64,000 bases of DNA. Origin: Bacteroides gallinarum DSM 18171 = JCM 13658. GTDB taxonomy: Bacteria > Bacteroidota > Bacteroidia > Bacteroidales > Bacteroidaceae. Below are positions 16,977 through 26,085 of this stretch, in pieces; position 1 is the stretch's first letter, and each line of letters begins with the position of its first letter. The position numbers and the translations under genes were made by a program. The DNA lies in contig NZ_KB894127.1 in assembly GCF_000374365.1 (NCBI RefSeq), forward strand, positions 50,931 through 114,930, given 5' to 3'. Under the pieces are notes generated by a model that worked only from the letters and a program-made list of their open reading frames with translations, had not been told where the DNA came from and made no database searches.

Positions 16977-19444
16977 CCGAACAATCCTCCTATTTGATAA
17001 ATGGCAAAGGACACCAACCATGCAAGCGCTGTGGTGTACACTGCCGTGAACAACGCCCATTTCCAACTGCCCGACTCGCCTTTGATAGCCGCCAGCGTGG
17101 CAATGCACGGGAAGTATATCAGTACGAATACCATGTAGCAGAATGCCACCAGGGGAGTAATCGGGATACGCTCGCCCAGGCTCACTGCATCGGCCTCGGC
17201 ATCGTCTACGTACAGCACTCCGAGCGTACTTACCACCAGCTCTTTAGCCCCTACGCCGGAAAGGATACCGATACCCAGTTTCCAGTCGAAGCCCAGCGGC
17301 TCTATAACCGGTTCCATAGCCTTGCCTATCCTGCCGATATAGGAATTTTCCTGCTGTTCGGCCACATCCTCGTATGCGTCGTGGTTGGGGTAGTACCCTA
17401 ACGCCCATATAACCACGGAAGCTATCATGATGATACCTCCCATTTTACGCAGGTACTGCGCGCCCTTCTCCCATGTGTGGCGGAAAATAGCCTTGGAAGT
17501 CGGTATACGATAGGGGGGCAGCTCCATTACGAACGGCGTGTCATCTCCCTTCACCAGGAAGCGGCAGAAAAGCCGTGCCATAACTACCGCCAGCATGATG
17601 CCGATAGCATAAATCAATAACAACATCAGGCTGGCATTGTTCGGGAAGAAAGCCCCTACCAACAGCAGGTAAATGGGCAGGCGTGCACTGCACGACATCA
17701 GCGGGTTGATAAGCATGGTTACCAGCCTGCTCTTGCGGTTTTCGATAGTGCGCGAGGCCATAATGGCCGGTACGTTACAGCCGAAGCCCATAATCAGAGG
17801 GATGAAGGACTTGCCGTGCAACCCCATTTTATGCATGATTTTATCCATGATGAAGGCGGCGCGCGCCATATATCCGGAATCCTCCATTAGGGAGATGAAG
17901 AAATACAGGATAAGAATATTAGGAAGAAAGACGATAACCCCGCCTACACCGCCGATGATACCGTCAATCAGCAAGTCTTTCAGCGGGCCTTCGGACATAT
18001 TGTCGCGAACCAGGTCGCCCAGCGCCCCTACCAGCCATTCGATTCCCTGCATGGGATAATCTCCTAAGATGAACGTGCCCTCGAACATCAGGTACAGAAA
18101 CAGGAAAAAGATAGGATAACCCCATATGCGGTGCGTCACGATAGAGTCTATCACACGCGTCGTCCGTGCCGTGTCTTCGTGGTTGTCCACATAGGTTTCG
18201 CGGAGCGCGCCGGAGATGAAACCGTACTTGGCATCCGTAATGGCCTGCTCGCTGTCTTCGTTCACTGCATTGCGGAGGCGCTGCTCCTCGCGGTTGCGGA
18301 CTTCGATGATGTCCTTACCGTTCGGAAACTCACGTACAATCTTCTCCAGGTCGTTGTCGTTCTCCAACAGCTTGATAGCCAGGAAACGTGTGGAGTACTT
18401 GTAGCGTATATCCTCGTTGACGCTGATAACGCGCTTCACCTCCTCGATGCTCCGTTCCAGCTCCGGACCATGATTGATGTGGATATGGCGGTAGTAGCCG
18501 GCCGGCCGTTCTTCCTCCTCTTTGTGAGTACCGAAGTCGTGGTCGGGTACGTACTCCTTGTGCCAGTTGCGCAGGTCGTTCAGGATTTCAGCACGTACCT
18601 TGCCTTTCTTGTCCAGGAAGTCGCCGCCCTCGTATATGTCGATGATGACGTGGAACAACTGTTCGATACCCTTCCCGGTGCGACTGATAGTGGGCAGCAT
18701 CGGTACGCCGAACAGTTGGCCGAGTTTGACGTAATCCAGCGTATTGCCGCTCGCCTCCAGCTCGTCGTACATATTGAGCGCGATAACCATGCGTACGTTC
18801 ATGTCTATCAGTTGGGTGGTAAGGTACAGGTTGCGTTCCAGGTTGGACGAATCCACCACATTGATAATGATGTCCGGAGTTTCGTTGATGATATGGCGGC
18901 GGACGTAAATCTCTTCGGGAGAGTAAGCCGAAAGCGAGTAAGTGCCCGGCAAGTCCACGATGCGGAAGTGGTATCCCTGAAAGTCGAAATAGCCCTCTTT
19001 GGCGTCTACGGTGACGCCGCTGTAATTACCCACGTGTTCGTGCGAGCCCGAGGCGATATTGAAAAGGGAGGTCTTGCCGCAGTTGGGATTTCCCACCAAA
19101 GCCACGTTGATAGTACGCCGTTTCCCCAAGGCGATACGTTTCAGTTCCTCCTCGTTTGTACGCAGGTCTTCGCTCAGGCCTTTGTGGTAATCGAGTTGTA
19201 CGGCTTCCCGCCGCATTTCTTCTTCGCTCACGATTTCAATCATCTCGGCTTCCTGGCGCCGCAAGGAGATTTCATACCCCATTATCCTATACTTGATAGG
19301 GTCTTTCAGAGGGGCGTTCAGCAACACCTCTACGGTTTTCCCCTTGATAAATCCCATTTCTACGATTCGCTTGCGGAAACCTCCGTGTCCCAGCACTTTA
19401 ACGATTACACCTTTCTCACCGGTTTTCAATTCGGATAAACGCAT
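16973..19444 (-). CDS. feoB: Fused FeoA-FeoB ferrous iron transporter
   Basis: This takes up Fe2+ across the inner membrane. The 823-residue protein is a fusion: residues 1-72 are a FeoA SH3-like domain (MRLSELKTGEKG, with MGFIKGKTVEV). A linker follows, then a GTPase domain with G1 GNPNCGKTS at 118-126, GNYSGVTVD, DLPGTYSLSAYS (G3) and LNMYDE in the G4 position. The C-terminal half is membrane-embedded, with GFGCNVPAIMASRT and the Gate motif NPLMSCSARLPIY. The start at 19444 is used because FeoA homology begins there and the longer start overlaps the promoter. Fused FeoAB is common in Bacteroidetes. It is transcribed with the small cysteine-rich partner. Confidence 0.96.
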   Translation of the reverse strand: MRLSELKTGEKGVIVKVLGHGGFRKRIVEMGFIKGKTVEVLLNAPLKDPIKYRIMGYEISLRRQEAEMIEIVSEEEMRREAVQLDYHKGLSEDLRTNEEELKRIALGKRRTINVALVGNPNCGKTSLFNIASGSHEHVGNYSGVTVDAKEGYFDFQGYHFRIVDLPGTYSLSAYSPEEIYVRRHIINETPDIIINVVDSSNLERNLYLTTQLIDMNVRMVIALNMYDELEASGNTLDYVKLGQLFGVPMLPTISRTGKGIEQLFHVIIDIYEGGDFLDKKGKVRAEILNDLRNWHKEYVPDHDFGTHKEEEERPAGYYRHIHINHGPELERSIEEVKRVISVNEDIRYKYSTRFLAIKLLENDNDLEKIVREFPNGKDIIEVRNREEQRLRNAVNEDSEQAITDAKYGFISGALRETYVDNHEDTARTTRVIDSIVTHRIWGYPIFFLFLYLMFEGTFILGDYPMQGIEWLVGALGDLVRDNMSEGPLKDLLIDGIIGGVGGVIVFLPNILILYFFISLMEDSGYMARAAFIMDKIMHKMGLHGKSFIPLIMGFGCNVPAIMASRTIENRKSRLVTMLINPLMSCSARLPIYLLLVGAFFPNNASLMLLLIYAIGIMLAVVMARLFCRFLVKGDDTPFVMELPPYRIPTSKAIFRHTWEKGAQYLRKMGGIIMIASVVIWALGYYPNHDAYEDVAEQQENSYIGRIGKAMEPVIEPLGFDWKLGIGILSGVGAKELVVSTLGVLYVDDAEADAVSLGERIPITPLVAFCYMVFVLIYFPCIATLAAIKGESGSWKWALFTAVYTTALAWLVSFAIYQIGGLFG

Positions 19445-19474
19445 AGTCTTTTGTCTTTCTTTATTTTTTTGGCG

Positions 19475-19506
19475 CAAAGATAAAAGATAAGTTCATACAG
19501 CACAAA
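19475..19506 (-). promoter_or_regulatory. Promoter for feoAB
   Basis: On the minus strand, TTTG (19503-19506), 20 bp, then TATCTTTG (19475-19482). It is a full consensus match, with a leader of about 25 bases to the ATG at 19444. I did not see an obvious Fur box, but would not expect to recognise a degenerate one by eye. Confidence 0.8.
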
Positions 19507-19642
19507 TAATTTAGAATGTTTTTAAATAAGAGACTGCCGGGAAAAGCAAATCCTGCATTGCGGCACAAATAAACGGCTGCCGGAAAGCGTTAGTGGCGGT
19601 ATGGCAGGGAAAAATTCCCTCCGTTGCGGGGGAGGATTGCGC

Positions 19643-19734
19643 GACACCCGGGTGTCAGGCTGTACGACACCCGGATGTTGAACATGCCGACATCCGGGTG
19701 TTGGATGTGTTGACACCCGGATGTCGTACATACC
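19643..19734. repeat. Four 23-bp repeats, each with a 14-bp palindrome
   Basis: The palindromes GACACCCGGGTGTC (19643), GACACCCGGATGTT (19666), GACATCCGGGTGTT (19689) and GACACCCGGATGTC (19712) are spaced exactly 23 bp apart. The 9 bp between them vary. The rest of the gap 19507-19892 between feoAB and the LuxR-type gene shows no gene. It could be an operator array or a minisatellite. Confidence 0.8.
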
Positions 19735-19861
19735 GCGCTGGCAAGGGAGGAAAGCGCAGGCTTCGGCCGAAGCGATGTTTCATTGCCGTCCACATGCAGT
19801 TGTGATTATGGAACTTCAACAAATTAAAGGAAAAACCGGCTGTCTATTCAAGTGAATATCC

Positions 19862-19869
19862 TATTTTTG
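19862..19869 (+). promoter_or_regulatory. Possible -7 element for the LuxR-type gene
   Basis: TATTTTTG matches TAnnTTTG, 23 bp before the ATG at 19893. There is no TTTG at the -33 position, so the promoter may need an activator. Confidence 0.45.
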
Positions 19870-19892
19870 CAGTGTGTTTATGAAAAAGTGAT

Positions 19893-20654
19893 ATGCAGCA
19901 AGAATGGAAACCTTTTTTTTCGCCGTTACCCAATGACCTGCAAATCAGTGAGGAGGAGTATGAACGGGTAAATGTGTGTATTGCAATGGCCGATGCGATT
20001 GCTAAAAGCACGAATAATAGCTTGTATATAATAGATTATCATCGGAAGAATTTTCTGTATGTATCTGCCAATCCTTTATTTCTGTGCGGCTTTTCTCCTG
20101 AAGAGGTAAAGGAAAAAGGATATGCATTTTATTTTGAGGTGGTTCCTGAAAACGAACTTCAACGGCTTTTGGAGATAAACAGTGCCGGATTTCAATTTTA
20201 TTACAGCAAACCTTTGGAGAAGCGGCAGAATTATGTAATAGAATATGATTTCCATATCAAGACATCGGACAATCATTTGCATCTAATCCACCATAAGCTG
20301 GCGCCTGTGCTGCTGAACGGGAAAGGGGATATATGGCTGGCTCTTTGCACCGTATCATTATCTCCTCAAAAAATGACGGGCAATGTACTCATATCGGATA
20401 CGACCTGTTCCGACCGCTTTTTTTATTCCTTTGAGAGCCGGCATTGGCATAAGTTGCCGGAAATAGAACTGACGGAACGTGAAAGGGATATTCTTCAGCT
20501 TTCGGTCAAAGGATTGTCTAACATGGAAATCGGGGCGTCTCTTTTCATTGATGCCAATACCGTGAAATTTCACAAGAAAAAACTGTTTGAAAAATTACAT
20601 GCAGTAAACATCACTGAGGCCGTCGGCATCGCAGCCAATCTGAGGCTGATTTAG
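19893..20654 (+). CDS. LuxR-type transcriptional regulator with PAS-like N-terminus
   Basis: This is a 253-residue DNA-binding regulator. The C-terminal residues about 190-250 are a LuxR/FixJ-type helix-turn-helix: ELTERERDILQLSVKGLSNM, then EIGASLFIDANTVKFHKKKL. The N-terminal 180 residues have the look of a PAS sensor (NNSLYIIDYHRKNFLYVSAN, then GFSPEEVKEKGYAFY). No phosphoacceptor domain is seen. Proteins of this shape are common as orphan regulators in Bacteroidales, with unknown ligands. It is divergent from feoAB across the 23-bp palindrome array, and the outer-membrane barrel gene faces it from the other side. Confidence 0.85.
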   Translation: MQQEWKPFFSPLPNDLQISEEEYERVNVCIAMADAIAKSTNNSLYIIDYHRKNFLYVSANPLFLCGFSPEEVKEKGYAFYFEVVPENELQRLLEINSAGFQFYYSKPLEKRQNYVIEYDFHIKTSDNHLHLIHHKLAPVLLNGKGDIWLALCTVSLSPQKMTGNVLISDTTCSDRFFYSFESRHWHKLPEIELTERERDILQLSVKGLSNMEIGASLFIDANTVKFHKKKLFEKLHAVNITEAVGIAANLRLI

Positions 20655-20945
20655 AAAGACGATATAAAACTTGGGCAGCGTGGCGAGCGGGGGATGCGAC
20701 ATCGCATATTGTTCTATGTTTTTCTTTGCCTTTTGAATTATATGTTCATCGTGGCATTCATTCAGCGTCTCTTTCCTGATAAAGGCGATATTCCAGAATC
20801 CCATATAGCCCAACACATATCTTTCCACGGTTTTGCAGATAGGCTCATGTGCTTTTTTCATGGATGAAAGGGAGTTGTGGACATCCTTATCGATGATGCC
20901 CACAACTGCCCAGGAGAGATTTATGTAAGATATCGGTGCTGTCAT
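20595..20945 (-). CDS. Hypothetical protein, uncertain
   Basis: I do not recognise this 116-residue frame. It starts 24 bp after the stop codon of the outer-membrane barrel gene on the same strand, which would fit an operon. Residues 1-100 have plausible protein composition (for example SLSSMKKAHEPICKTVERYV). It overlaps the 3' end of the LuxR-type gene by 60 bp on the opposite strand, which is unusual for two real genes. It could be a short accessory protein, a decayed remnant or chance. Confidence 0.3.
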   Translation of the reverse strand: MTAPISYINLSWAVVGIIDKDVHNSLSSMKKAHEPICKTVERYVLGYMGFWNIAFIRKETLNECHDEHIIQKAKKNIEQYAMSHPPLATLPKFYIVFLNQPQIGCDADGLSDVYCM

Positions 20946-20969
20946 AACATACTGGATTGAAGTGCTTCG

Positions 20970-23291
20970 TTACATACGGTTCTTTGCATCTTGCCCGGCT
21001 CCCGTACCTTTATATTTGCTCTTTGCCGCATTGAACTTATAACGTACGGTAAGGCTGAATGAGCGGGTGTCGCTCCACGAAAGGTCTTTCATCTGGGCGC
21101 TTTCCATATAGAGAAGCGCTTCCTGCTTACCGCCCAGGAGCAAGTCATTGGCGCGTGCTTCGATACTGAGGGCGTCGTTCAGGAAAGACTTACGTAAGCC
21201 TATGTTCAACGTGTATTGCGGACGTTTAAGGTTGATGTTCTGCACCTGTCCGCAACTTTGGAAGCTGAAATCGGCCGAGAGCAGGAAGCCGGCAGGCAGG
21301 GTGAAACTGTTGTTCAATGAACCTATGAAAAGCGGATTGTTATACGTTCTTCGTTGGCCGGCGGCATCCAACGAAAACCATTGCTTCATAAGTACCGCAC
21401 TGGCATTGAGGTTCCACAGGCCAATGGTAGGCGAAGCGGCAAGATATACCGTGAGATTTGGCAGACGGTCGTGGTTGGTGTAGTTGATTAATGTCGTGGC
21501 CGATTGGCCTTCTACCTGTGTTCCCCAATAGAGGATATAGTCGTGAGTGACTTTATAGCTGACCATAGCCTGGAAAAAACGCCAGACACCCATAGCGGTA
21601 ATGTCGTGTGTGATACTTGGTTTCAGGAGCGGATTTCCTGTTTGCCATGTGAATCGGTTGGCGTAGGTAATGTTGTTTCTCAATTGGCTGTAGTTGGGGC
21701 GTTGTGTCTTGGCTGCATAGCTTAGCTGGAGTTGCACTTTTCCGAATTGTGCGTTCATGGATGCGTTCGGAAAGAAATTGTCATATACCCGGCTTTGTCC
21801 GGAGATAAGTGTTTCGTCCTCGTAGTAGTCGAAGTCCACATGTTCGTATCGTACGCCGACGCTTGCCTGGCCGAATGGTAAAGGGCGGCTGTATTGTACG
21901 AATCCTGCAAGGTTCTGTTCACGGATGCGGGTATATGTCGTGGGCACATAAGCTTCCGGGTTGATATAATCGTCGTGCCGGTCTGTGTAGGTGTACTCTC
22001 CTCCCACAGAGAAACTGCCACCCCACAAAGGATGCGTATACGAGGCTTTGGTGGCGGCAAGTTTGTTGTCCACAGGGTTCTCGGAGGTCACGGTACGGTC
22101 GTCGTGGTCTTGGCTATCCTCTGTGTTTCGGGTATATTGCGTATAGGTATTGCTATAATAGTCGGCATCCCACGACAGTTCGCCTTTACCAATCTGTCCG
22201 GCATAATAGACATTGAGCTGATGTTCGGGGCAGGCCTTTGCTTCGGCAACGCTGGTGCTGTGCAAAATGTCATAGGGCAATCCGTCAGCATGGACTTCAC
22301 TGTCAAAAGTGCTGGTCATAGCGTTATACAGGGTTTTACTCAAATCGTAGCGTGCACCGATAGAATGGCGTTCATTAAAGTCGTAATTGAATCCGATACG
22401 TCCGCCGATTTCGCGAGAGGTATTGTCTGAACGTTGATAGTTGCTTTGCGTCCATAGAGTATCGGTAAAGGTGGTCTGTTCCAACAAATCTTCCTGTCTG
22501 TTTGTTGTTTTGTCAAAACGAATCATACCGAATATATCGAGGCCGTTATGCCGGTAGTTCATGTCAGCCTGTTCCACAAAATCGGCATTCTGCGACTGGT
22601 CGTACGAACTGCGTATGTTTAAGCCGAATCCATCGCCCTGCCGCTTAATGGTACGGATACGTACTACTGCTCCTACTGTGGCGTCATACCCGGCACCAGG
22701 GTTACGAATAACCTCGACACTGTTGATATCTTCGGATGAAAGCTGGTCTAACTCGGCAGCATCACGCATTTTCCGTCCGTTGATATAGATAAGCGGTGCT
22801 CCTTTGCCCATTACTTCGAAGCCGTCGGTCTTTTTCTGTATGCCGGGAATACGCGCCAAGACGTCTTCGGCACTTCCTGCCTTACTCAACACACTGTTCT
22901 CCACGTTTGTTACCATGGCATCTCCCTTTATGCGGGTAACTGGTAAATTGGCTTTTACAACTACTTCGCCTATCATCTGTGAGTCTAATGTCAGTTGCAC
23001 AGTTCCCATATCGGCAGGCTGTATAGGCTTATAGACTGTATTATAACCGAGGTAAGAAATGCAGACTACTTGGTTTTGTGCAGTAGCGGCAAGGCTGAAC
23101 GTACCGTCTTCGGCACTGATAGTCCCGCAGACATAAGCCGAGTCCGGTAGTGACAGTAACACTACATTGGCATAGGGTAGCGGCTGATTGTTTTCATCCA
23201 CTAATTTTCCGTTCACGGTTTGTGCCGATAGTCCAATCGGCAAAAGACTACTTATAAGAAGTACAAGCAAAAATATTTTATTTCTTTTCAT
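20970..23291 (-). CDS. Outer-membrane beta-barrel protein, TonB-receptor-like
   Basis: This 773-residue outer-membrane protein has a signal peptide ending GLSAQ. A carboxypeptidase-regulatory-like domain follows (residues 25-105, VNGKLVDENNQPLPYANVVL), then a plug-like domain with EDVLARIPGIQKK, PLIYINGRKM and SVEVIRNPGAGYDA. The rest is a 22-strand-type barrel. This order matches the outer membrane beta-barrel family (OMP_b-brl_3, PF14905) in Bacteroidetes. The substrate is unknown. No SusD partner follows, so it is not a SusCD pair. A regulator gene of the LuxR type faces it. Confidence 0.88.
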   Translation of the reverse strand: MKRNKIFLLVLLISSLLPIGLSAQTVNGKLVDENNQPLPYANVVLLSLPDSAYVCGTISAEDGTFSLAATAQNQVVCISYLGYNTVYKPIQPADMGTVQLTLDSQMIGEVVVKANLPVTRIKGDAMVTNVENSVLSKAGSAEDVLARIPGIQKKTDGFEVMGKGAPLIYINGRKMRDAAELDQLSSEDINSVEVIRNPGAGYDATVGAVVRIRTIKRQGDGFGLNIRSSYDQSQNADFVEQADMNYRHNGLDIFGMIRFDKTTNRQEDLLEQTTFTDTLWTQSNYQRSDNTSREIGGRIGFNYDFNERHSIGARYDLSKTLYNAMTSTFDSEVHADGLPYDILHSTSVAEAKACPEHQLNVYYAGQIGKGELSWDADYYSNTYTQYTRNTEDSQDHDDRTVTSENPVDNKLAATKASYTHPLWGGSFSVGGEYTYTDRHDDYINPEAYVPTTYTRIREQNLAGFVQYSRPLPFGQASVGVRYEHVDFDYYEDETLISGQSRVYDNFFPNASMNAQFGKVQLQLSYAAKTQRPNYSQLRNNITYANRFTWQTGNPLLKPSITHDITAMGVWRFFQAMVSYKVTHDYILYWGTQVEGQSATTLINYTNHDRLPNLTVYLAASPTIGLWNLNASAVLMKQWFSLDAAGQRRTYNNPLFIGSLNNSFTLPAGFLLSADFSFQSCGQVQNINLKRPQYTLNIGLRKSFLNDALSIEARANDLLLGGKQEALLYMESAQMKDLSWSDTRSFSLTVRYKFNAAKSKYKGTGAGQDAKNRM

Positions 23292-23581
23292 AATATGATT
23301 ATTTTAGTTTTCTGCTGCAAAATTCTTTAGTTGGCGGGATTTTTCCACTACTCTACAGGGTAGTTCTGATGTGGAAGCTATAATTTTCAATCCGGTTGCC
23401 TCAATCGTCGGACTATTCCCGGTCTTCGATTTAGTGCGCCAATCATTTTCTGAAATTGGAAAATGCCCTTGGACAAAAAATAATTGTTACCTTTGTTGCG
23501 TTCAGCTTAAAGTATATAAGTACGGATTATAAAGAAATAAGCATGTAAACACTTGGCTGTCAATGTGTGAATTGAAACATG

Positions 23582-23589
23582 TATATTTG
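23582..23589 (+). promoter_or_regulatory. Possible -7 element just before tilS
   Basis: TATATTTG lies 5 bp before the tilS ATG; if used, the mRNA would be almost leaderless. A second TAnnTTTG match, TACCTTTG, lies at 23488-23495 and would give a normal leader of about 90 bases. Neither has a clear TTTG at -33. The gap 23292-23594 holds nothing else I can recognise. Confidence 0.35.
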
Positions 23590-23594
23590 CCCTT

Positions 23595-24866
23595 ATGGAA
23601 AAAGAGAAAGTAGCACGATACATTGACCGGGAACGGCTTTTTATGCCGGCAGACAAAGTGCTTGTTGCCTTGAGCGGCGGTGCGGATTCCGTAGCGCTGT
23701 TGTGCCTGCTGCAAGCATTGGGCTACGATTGCGAGGCTGCACACTGTAATTTCCACCTCCGGGGCGAAGAATCCGACCGGGATGAGGCGTTCGTCCGCCG
23801 GTTGTGCGCGGAGCGGAAAGTACCGCTGCATATCGTCCATTTTGACACCCGGCGTGTGGCCGGAGAAAAACACATCTCCATTGAAATGGCGGCGCGTGAG
23901 TTGCGTTACGAATGGTTCGGGAAGGTGCGGGAGGAGAGCGGCGCCGGTGTCGTTGCCGTGGCGCATCACCGGGACGATAGTGTGGAAACATTTCTGCTGA
24001 ATCTGATTCGCGGAGCGGGAATAAACGGGCTACGGGGGATACGTCCCAGGAACGGGTATATCGTGCGTCCTTTGCTCTGCCTCGACCGTAAGGAAATTAC
24101 CGGTTACCTGGAGCGTATCGGGCAGGATTATGTAACGGACAGCACCAATTTGCAGGACGAATATACCCGCAATAAGATACGTCTGGACTTGCTGCCGATG
24201 ATGCAGGCAATCAACCCTTCCGTCAAAGAGAGCATTCTCGCCGCCGCTGCACACCTGGAAGATGCCTCCGCTATATATAAGAAAGGTATAGAAGAAGGCA
24301 TAAAACGGGTACGGACGGCTCAGGGTATATGTATCGACGCTTTGATGCGGGAGCCTGCCCCTAAAACTCTGTTGTTCGAAATTTTGTATCCGCTCGGTTT
24401 CAATGCCGCCCGGATAGAGGATATATACCGGGCTTTGGAGGGGCAGCCGGGAAAAGTCTTTTCTTCGGAAAAGTGGTGCGTGGTGAAAGACCGCGGGTAT
24501 TTGTTGGTTGAAGCCCGCCGGAAGGCGGTGCAACCCGTACTGACAATGGAGGAGCATGCCCTTACCCCGGATTTTGTCATTCCCCGTGATAAAGCGACAG
24601 CCTGCTTCGATGCGGACAAGCTGTTGCATCCGCTCTCGTTACGGCTTTGGCGGCAAGGCGACTCCTTTGTCCCTTTCGGCATGAAAGGCAGAAAAAAGGT
24701 AAGCGATTATATGACCGACCGGAAGTTCTCCCTTTTGCGCAAGGAGCGGCAGTGGGTGCTGTGCTGCGGCGAGGACATCATCTGGCTGGTGGGAGAGAGG
24801 GCGGACGACAGGTTCCGCGTAGACGGAAATACCCGGAAAGTATTGGTGGTGAAAACGGAAGGATAG
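23595..24866 (+). CDS. tilS: tRNA(Ile)-lysidine synthase
   Basis: This enzyme attaches lysine to C34 of the CAU-anticodon isoleucine tRNA, so that it reads AUA. The 423-residue protein has the PP-loop ATPase motif SGGADS at residues 27-32, [15 protein letters not shown], the [14 protein letters not shown] motif with [11 protein letters not shown], and [11 protein letters not shown]. The C-terminal part has the substrate-binding TilS domain, ending near a [20 protein letters not shown] stretch. The length fits full-size TilS. It appears to be transcribed alone, and the ferredoxin-flavodoxin gene converges from the other side. Confidence 0.96.
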   Translation: MEKEKVARYIDRERLFMPADKVLVALSGGADSVALLCLLQALGYDCEAAHCNFHLRGEESDRDEAFVRRLCAERKVPLHIVHFDTRRVAGEKHISIEMAARELRYEWFGKVREESGAGVVAVAHHRDDSVETFLLNLIRGAGINGLRGIRPRNGYIVRPLLCLDRKEITGYLERIGQDYVTDSTNLQDEYTRNKIRLDLLPMMQAINPSVKESILAAAAHLEDASAIYKKGIEEGIKRVRTAQGICIDALMREPAPKTLLFEILYPLGFNAARIEDIYRALEGQPGKVFSSEKWCVVKDRGYLLVEARRKAVQPVLTMEEHALTPDFVIPRDKATACFDADKLLHPLSLRLWRQGDSFVPFGMKGRKKVSDYMTDRKFSLLRKERQWVLCCGEDIIWLVGERADDRFRVDGNTRKVLVVKTEG

Positions 24867-24906
24867 GATAGCGGGCGGTCTTTGTGCGTGCACCGAATGA
24901 TAAAAC

Positions 24907-24968
24907 GGGCGCGGATTGCAGGGCAATTGTAGTTTGTTTTCCGTGTATAACCTGTGCAGTCCGCGCCC
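24907..24968. other. Long hairpin between convergent genes
   Basis: GGGCGCGGATTGCA (24907-24920) pairs with TGCAGTCCGCGCCC (24955-24968) with one wobble, around a 34-base loop. It lies between the ends of tilS and the convergent ferredoxin gene. The position suits a shared transcription barrier, but there is no T-run on either side. Confidence 0.5.
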
Positions 24969-25014
24969 GGTACTTATGCGCTTGGAATGATTTCATTTAT
25001 GCCGCCGGGCGGGA

Positions 25015-25848
25015 TTATAGGATAATCTTGTCTTCCTTCTGCCTCTTGAAGCAGTCGGAGAGCAGGGCGGCGAACGGTGTATCGAATATACGCGCTTTCT
25101 GGGGGCATCCCTTTACGCAGGCGCAGCAACGGATGCACTTTTCGGCAACGGTATTGCATTCGTCGCCTTTTTCGATAGCTCCTGCCGGACAATGGAGCAC
25201 GCAGTACCCGCAATGGTTGCAGAGCGTTGCGTCCGTTTCCGGAACACGGGGCATGGGTACGCCGCTTTTGCGTAACTTCACTACTTTCCGCAGGAAACGG
25301 AATAGGGGAAGGAAGGGCTGGCGGGGGCGCTGGATGCGCCTGACATCTACTGCATATAAGGTGTCCTTACCGGTAGCTGCTTCGATTTTAGCCCGTATCT
25401 TGGTGCCGAAGGCTTCCGCAAACTGCAGGTCGTCTGTATCCGGCCGCCCTGCCGCTATGGGGTTACGTTCCGTGCTGTACGAGTGCTCGCCCACGAACGT
25501 AGCTCCTGCGATAACCTTGAACCCTCTTTCCGAAACGAAGGCGTCTAACTCCGCCAGTGCCTTTTCGTAGGCGCGGTTGCCGTAAACTACGGCCAGTACT
25601 GCCGGGGCGCCAGAGGTGCGTAGGTCTTTCATGCGTTCCAGTGCCAGGGGCGCCACTCTGCCGCCGTACACGGGAACTGCAATCACTGTCAGGGTGTTTT
25701 CCGGGATTTCCGGTTCGCCGGCCGGGTGCAGGGTCAAATCCGTTTGTGTAATCTCGGAAAGTCCTGTGCCGCGAACAATTGCCTCGCCCACTTGTTTAGA
25801 GGTATGGGTAGGCGAAAAAGTAATCAAACGAACTGCGTATATATTCAT
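25015..25848 (-). CDS. Flavodoxin-ferredoxin electron carrier (EFR1-like)
   Basis: This is a cytoplasmic redox protein of 277 residues. Residues 1-160 resemble a flavodoxin (YAVRLITFSPTHTSKQV, then VPVYGGRVAP in the FMN-binding loop positions). Residues 205-250 carry two 4Fe-4S sites: Cys 210, 213, 216 and 220, and Cys 238, 241 or 242, 244 and 248, each ending in Cys-Pro or its near equivalent. This arrangement is what Bacteroides annotation calls EFR1-family ferrodoxin. The partner is not known. A -7 element (25875-25882) lies 27 bp before the start, and rho is divergent. Confidence 0.88.
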   Translation of the reverse strand: MNIYAVRLITFSPTHTSKQVGEAIVRGTGLSEITQTDLTLHPAGEPEIPENTLTVIAVPVYGGRVAPLALERMKDLRTSGAPAVLAVVYGNRAYEKALAELDAFVSERGFKVIAGATFVGEHSYSTERNPIAAGRPDTDDLQFAEAFGTKIRAKIEAATGKDTLYAVDVRRIQRPRQPFLPLFRFLRKVVKLRKSGVPMPRVPETDATLCNHCGYCVLHCPAGAIEKGDECNTVAEKCIRCCACVKGCPQKARIFDTPFAALLSDCFKRQKEDKIIL

Positions 25849-25874
25849 AAATCAATTTATCGGTGATAATAAGG

Positions 25875-25882
25875 CAAAGATA
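25875..25882 (-). promoter_or_regulatory. Possible -7 element for the EFR1-like gene
   Basis: On the minus strand this reads TATCTTTG, a full TAnnTTTG match, 27 bp before the ATG. The -33 position has only a T-rich stretch. Confidence 0.45.
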
Positions 25883-25912
25883 AACTTTTAAAATTAAAAA
25901 AAAGACGATTTA

Positions 25913-25943
25913 TTTATGAAACCAAAAATAATTATTACCTTTG
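25913..25943 (+). promoter_or_regulatory. Promoter for rho
   Basis: TTTA (25913-25916; one mismatch), 19 bp, then TACCTTTG (25936-25943). The leader to the rho ATG is about 135 bases, long enough for autoregulatory termination, which is known for rho in other bacteria. I see no clear attenuator hairpin in it. Confidence 0.65.
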
Positions 25944-26085
25944 TGCCGTTGAAACATTCTGTAACTCCTTGCTGAGGTGAGGATTGTTAGCCAGATTTCC
26001 GGTTCAATACTAAATATCCCTATTAAATCATAATTTACAAGGTAGACTTACCGAATTAAGTAAAAACCATTCACACATATACTGT

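Noticed and set aside
19522..19805. Three overlapping small frames in the feoAB-LuxR gap
   Set aside because: They are translations of the 23-bp palindromic repeats; 23 is not a multiple of three, so all frames look alike.
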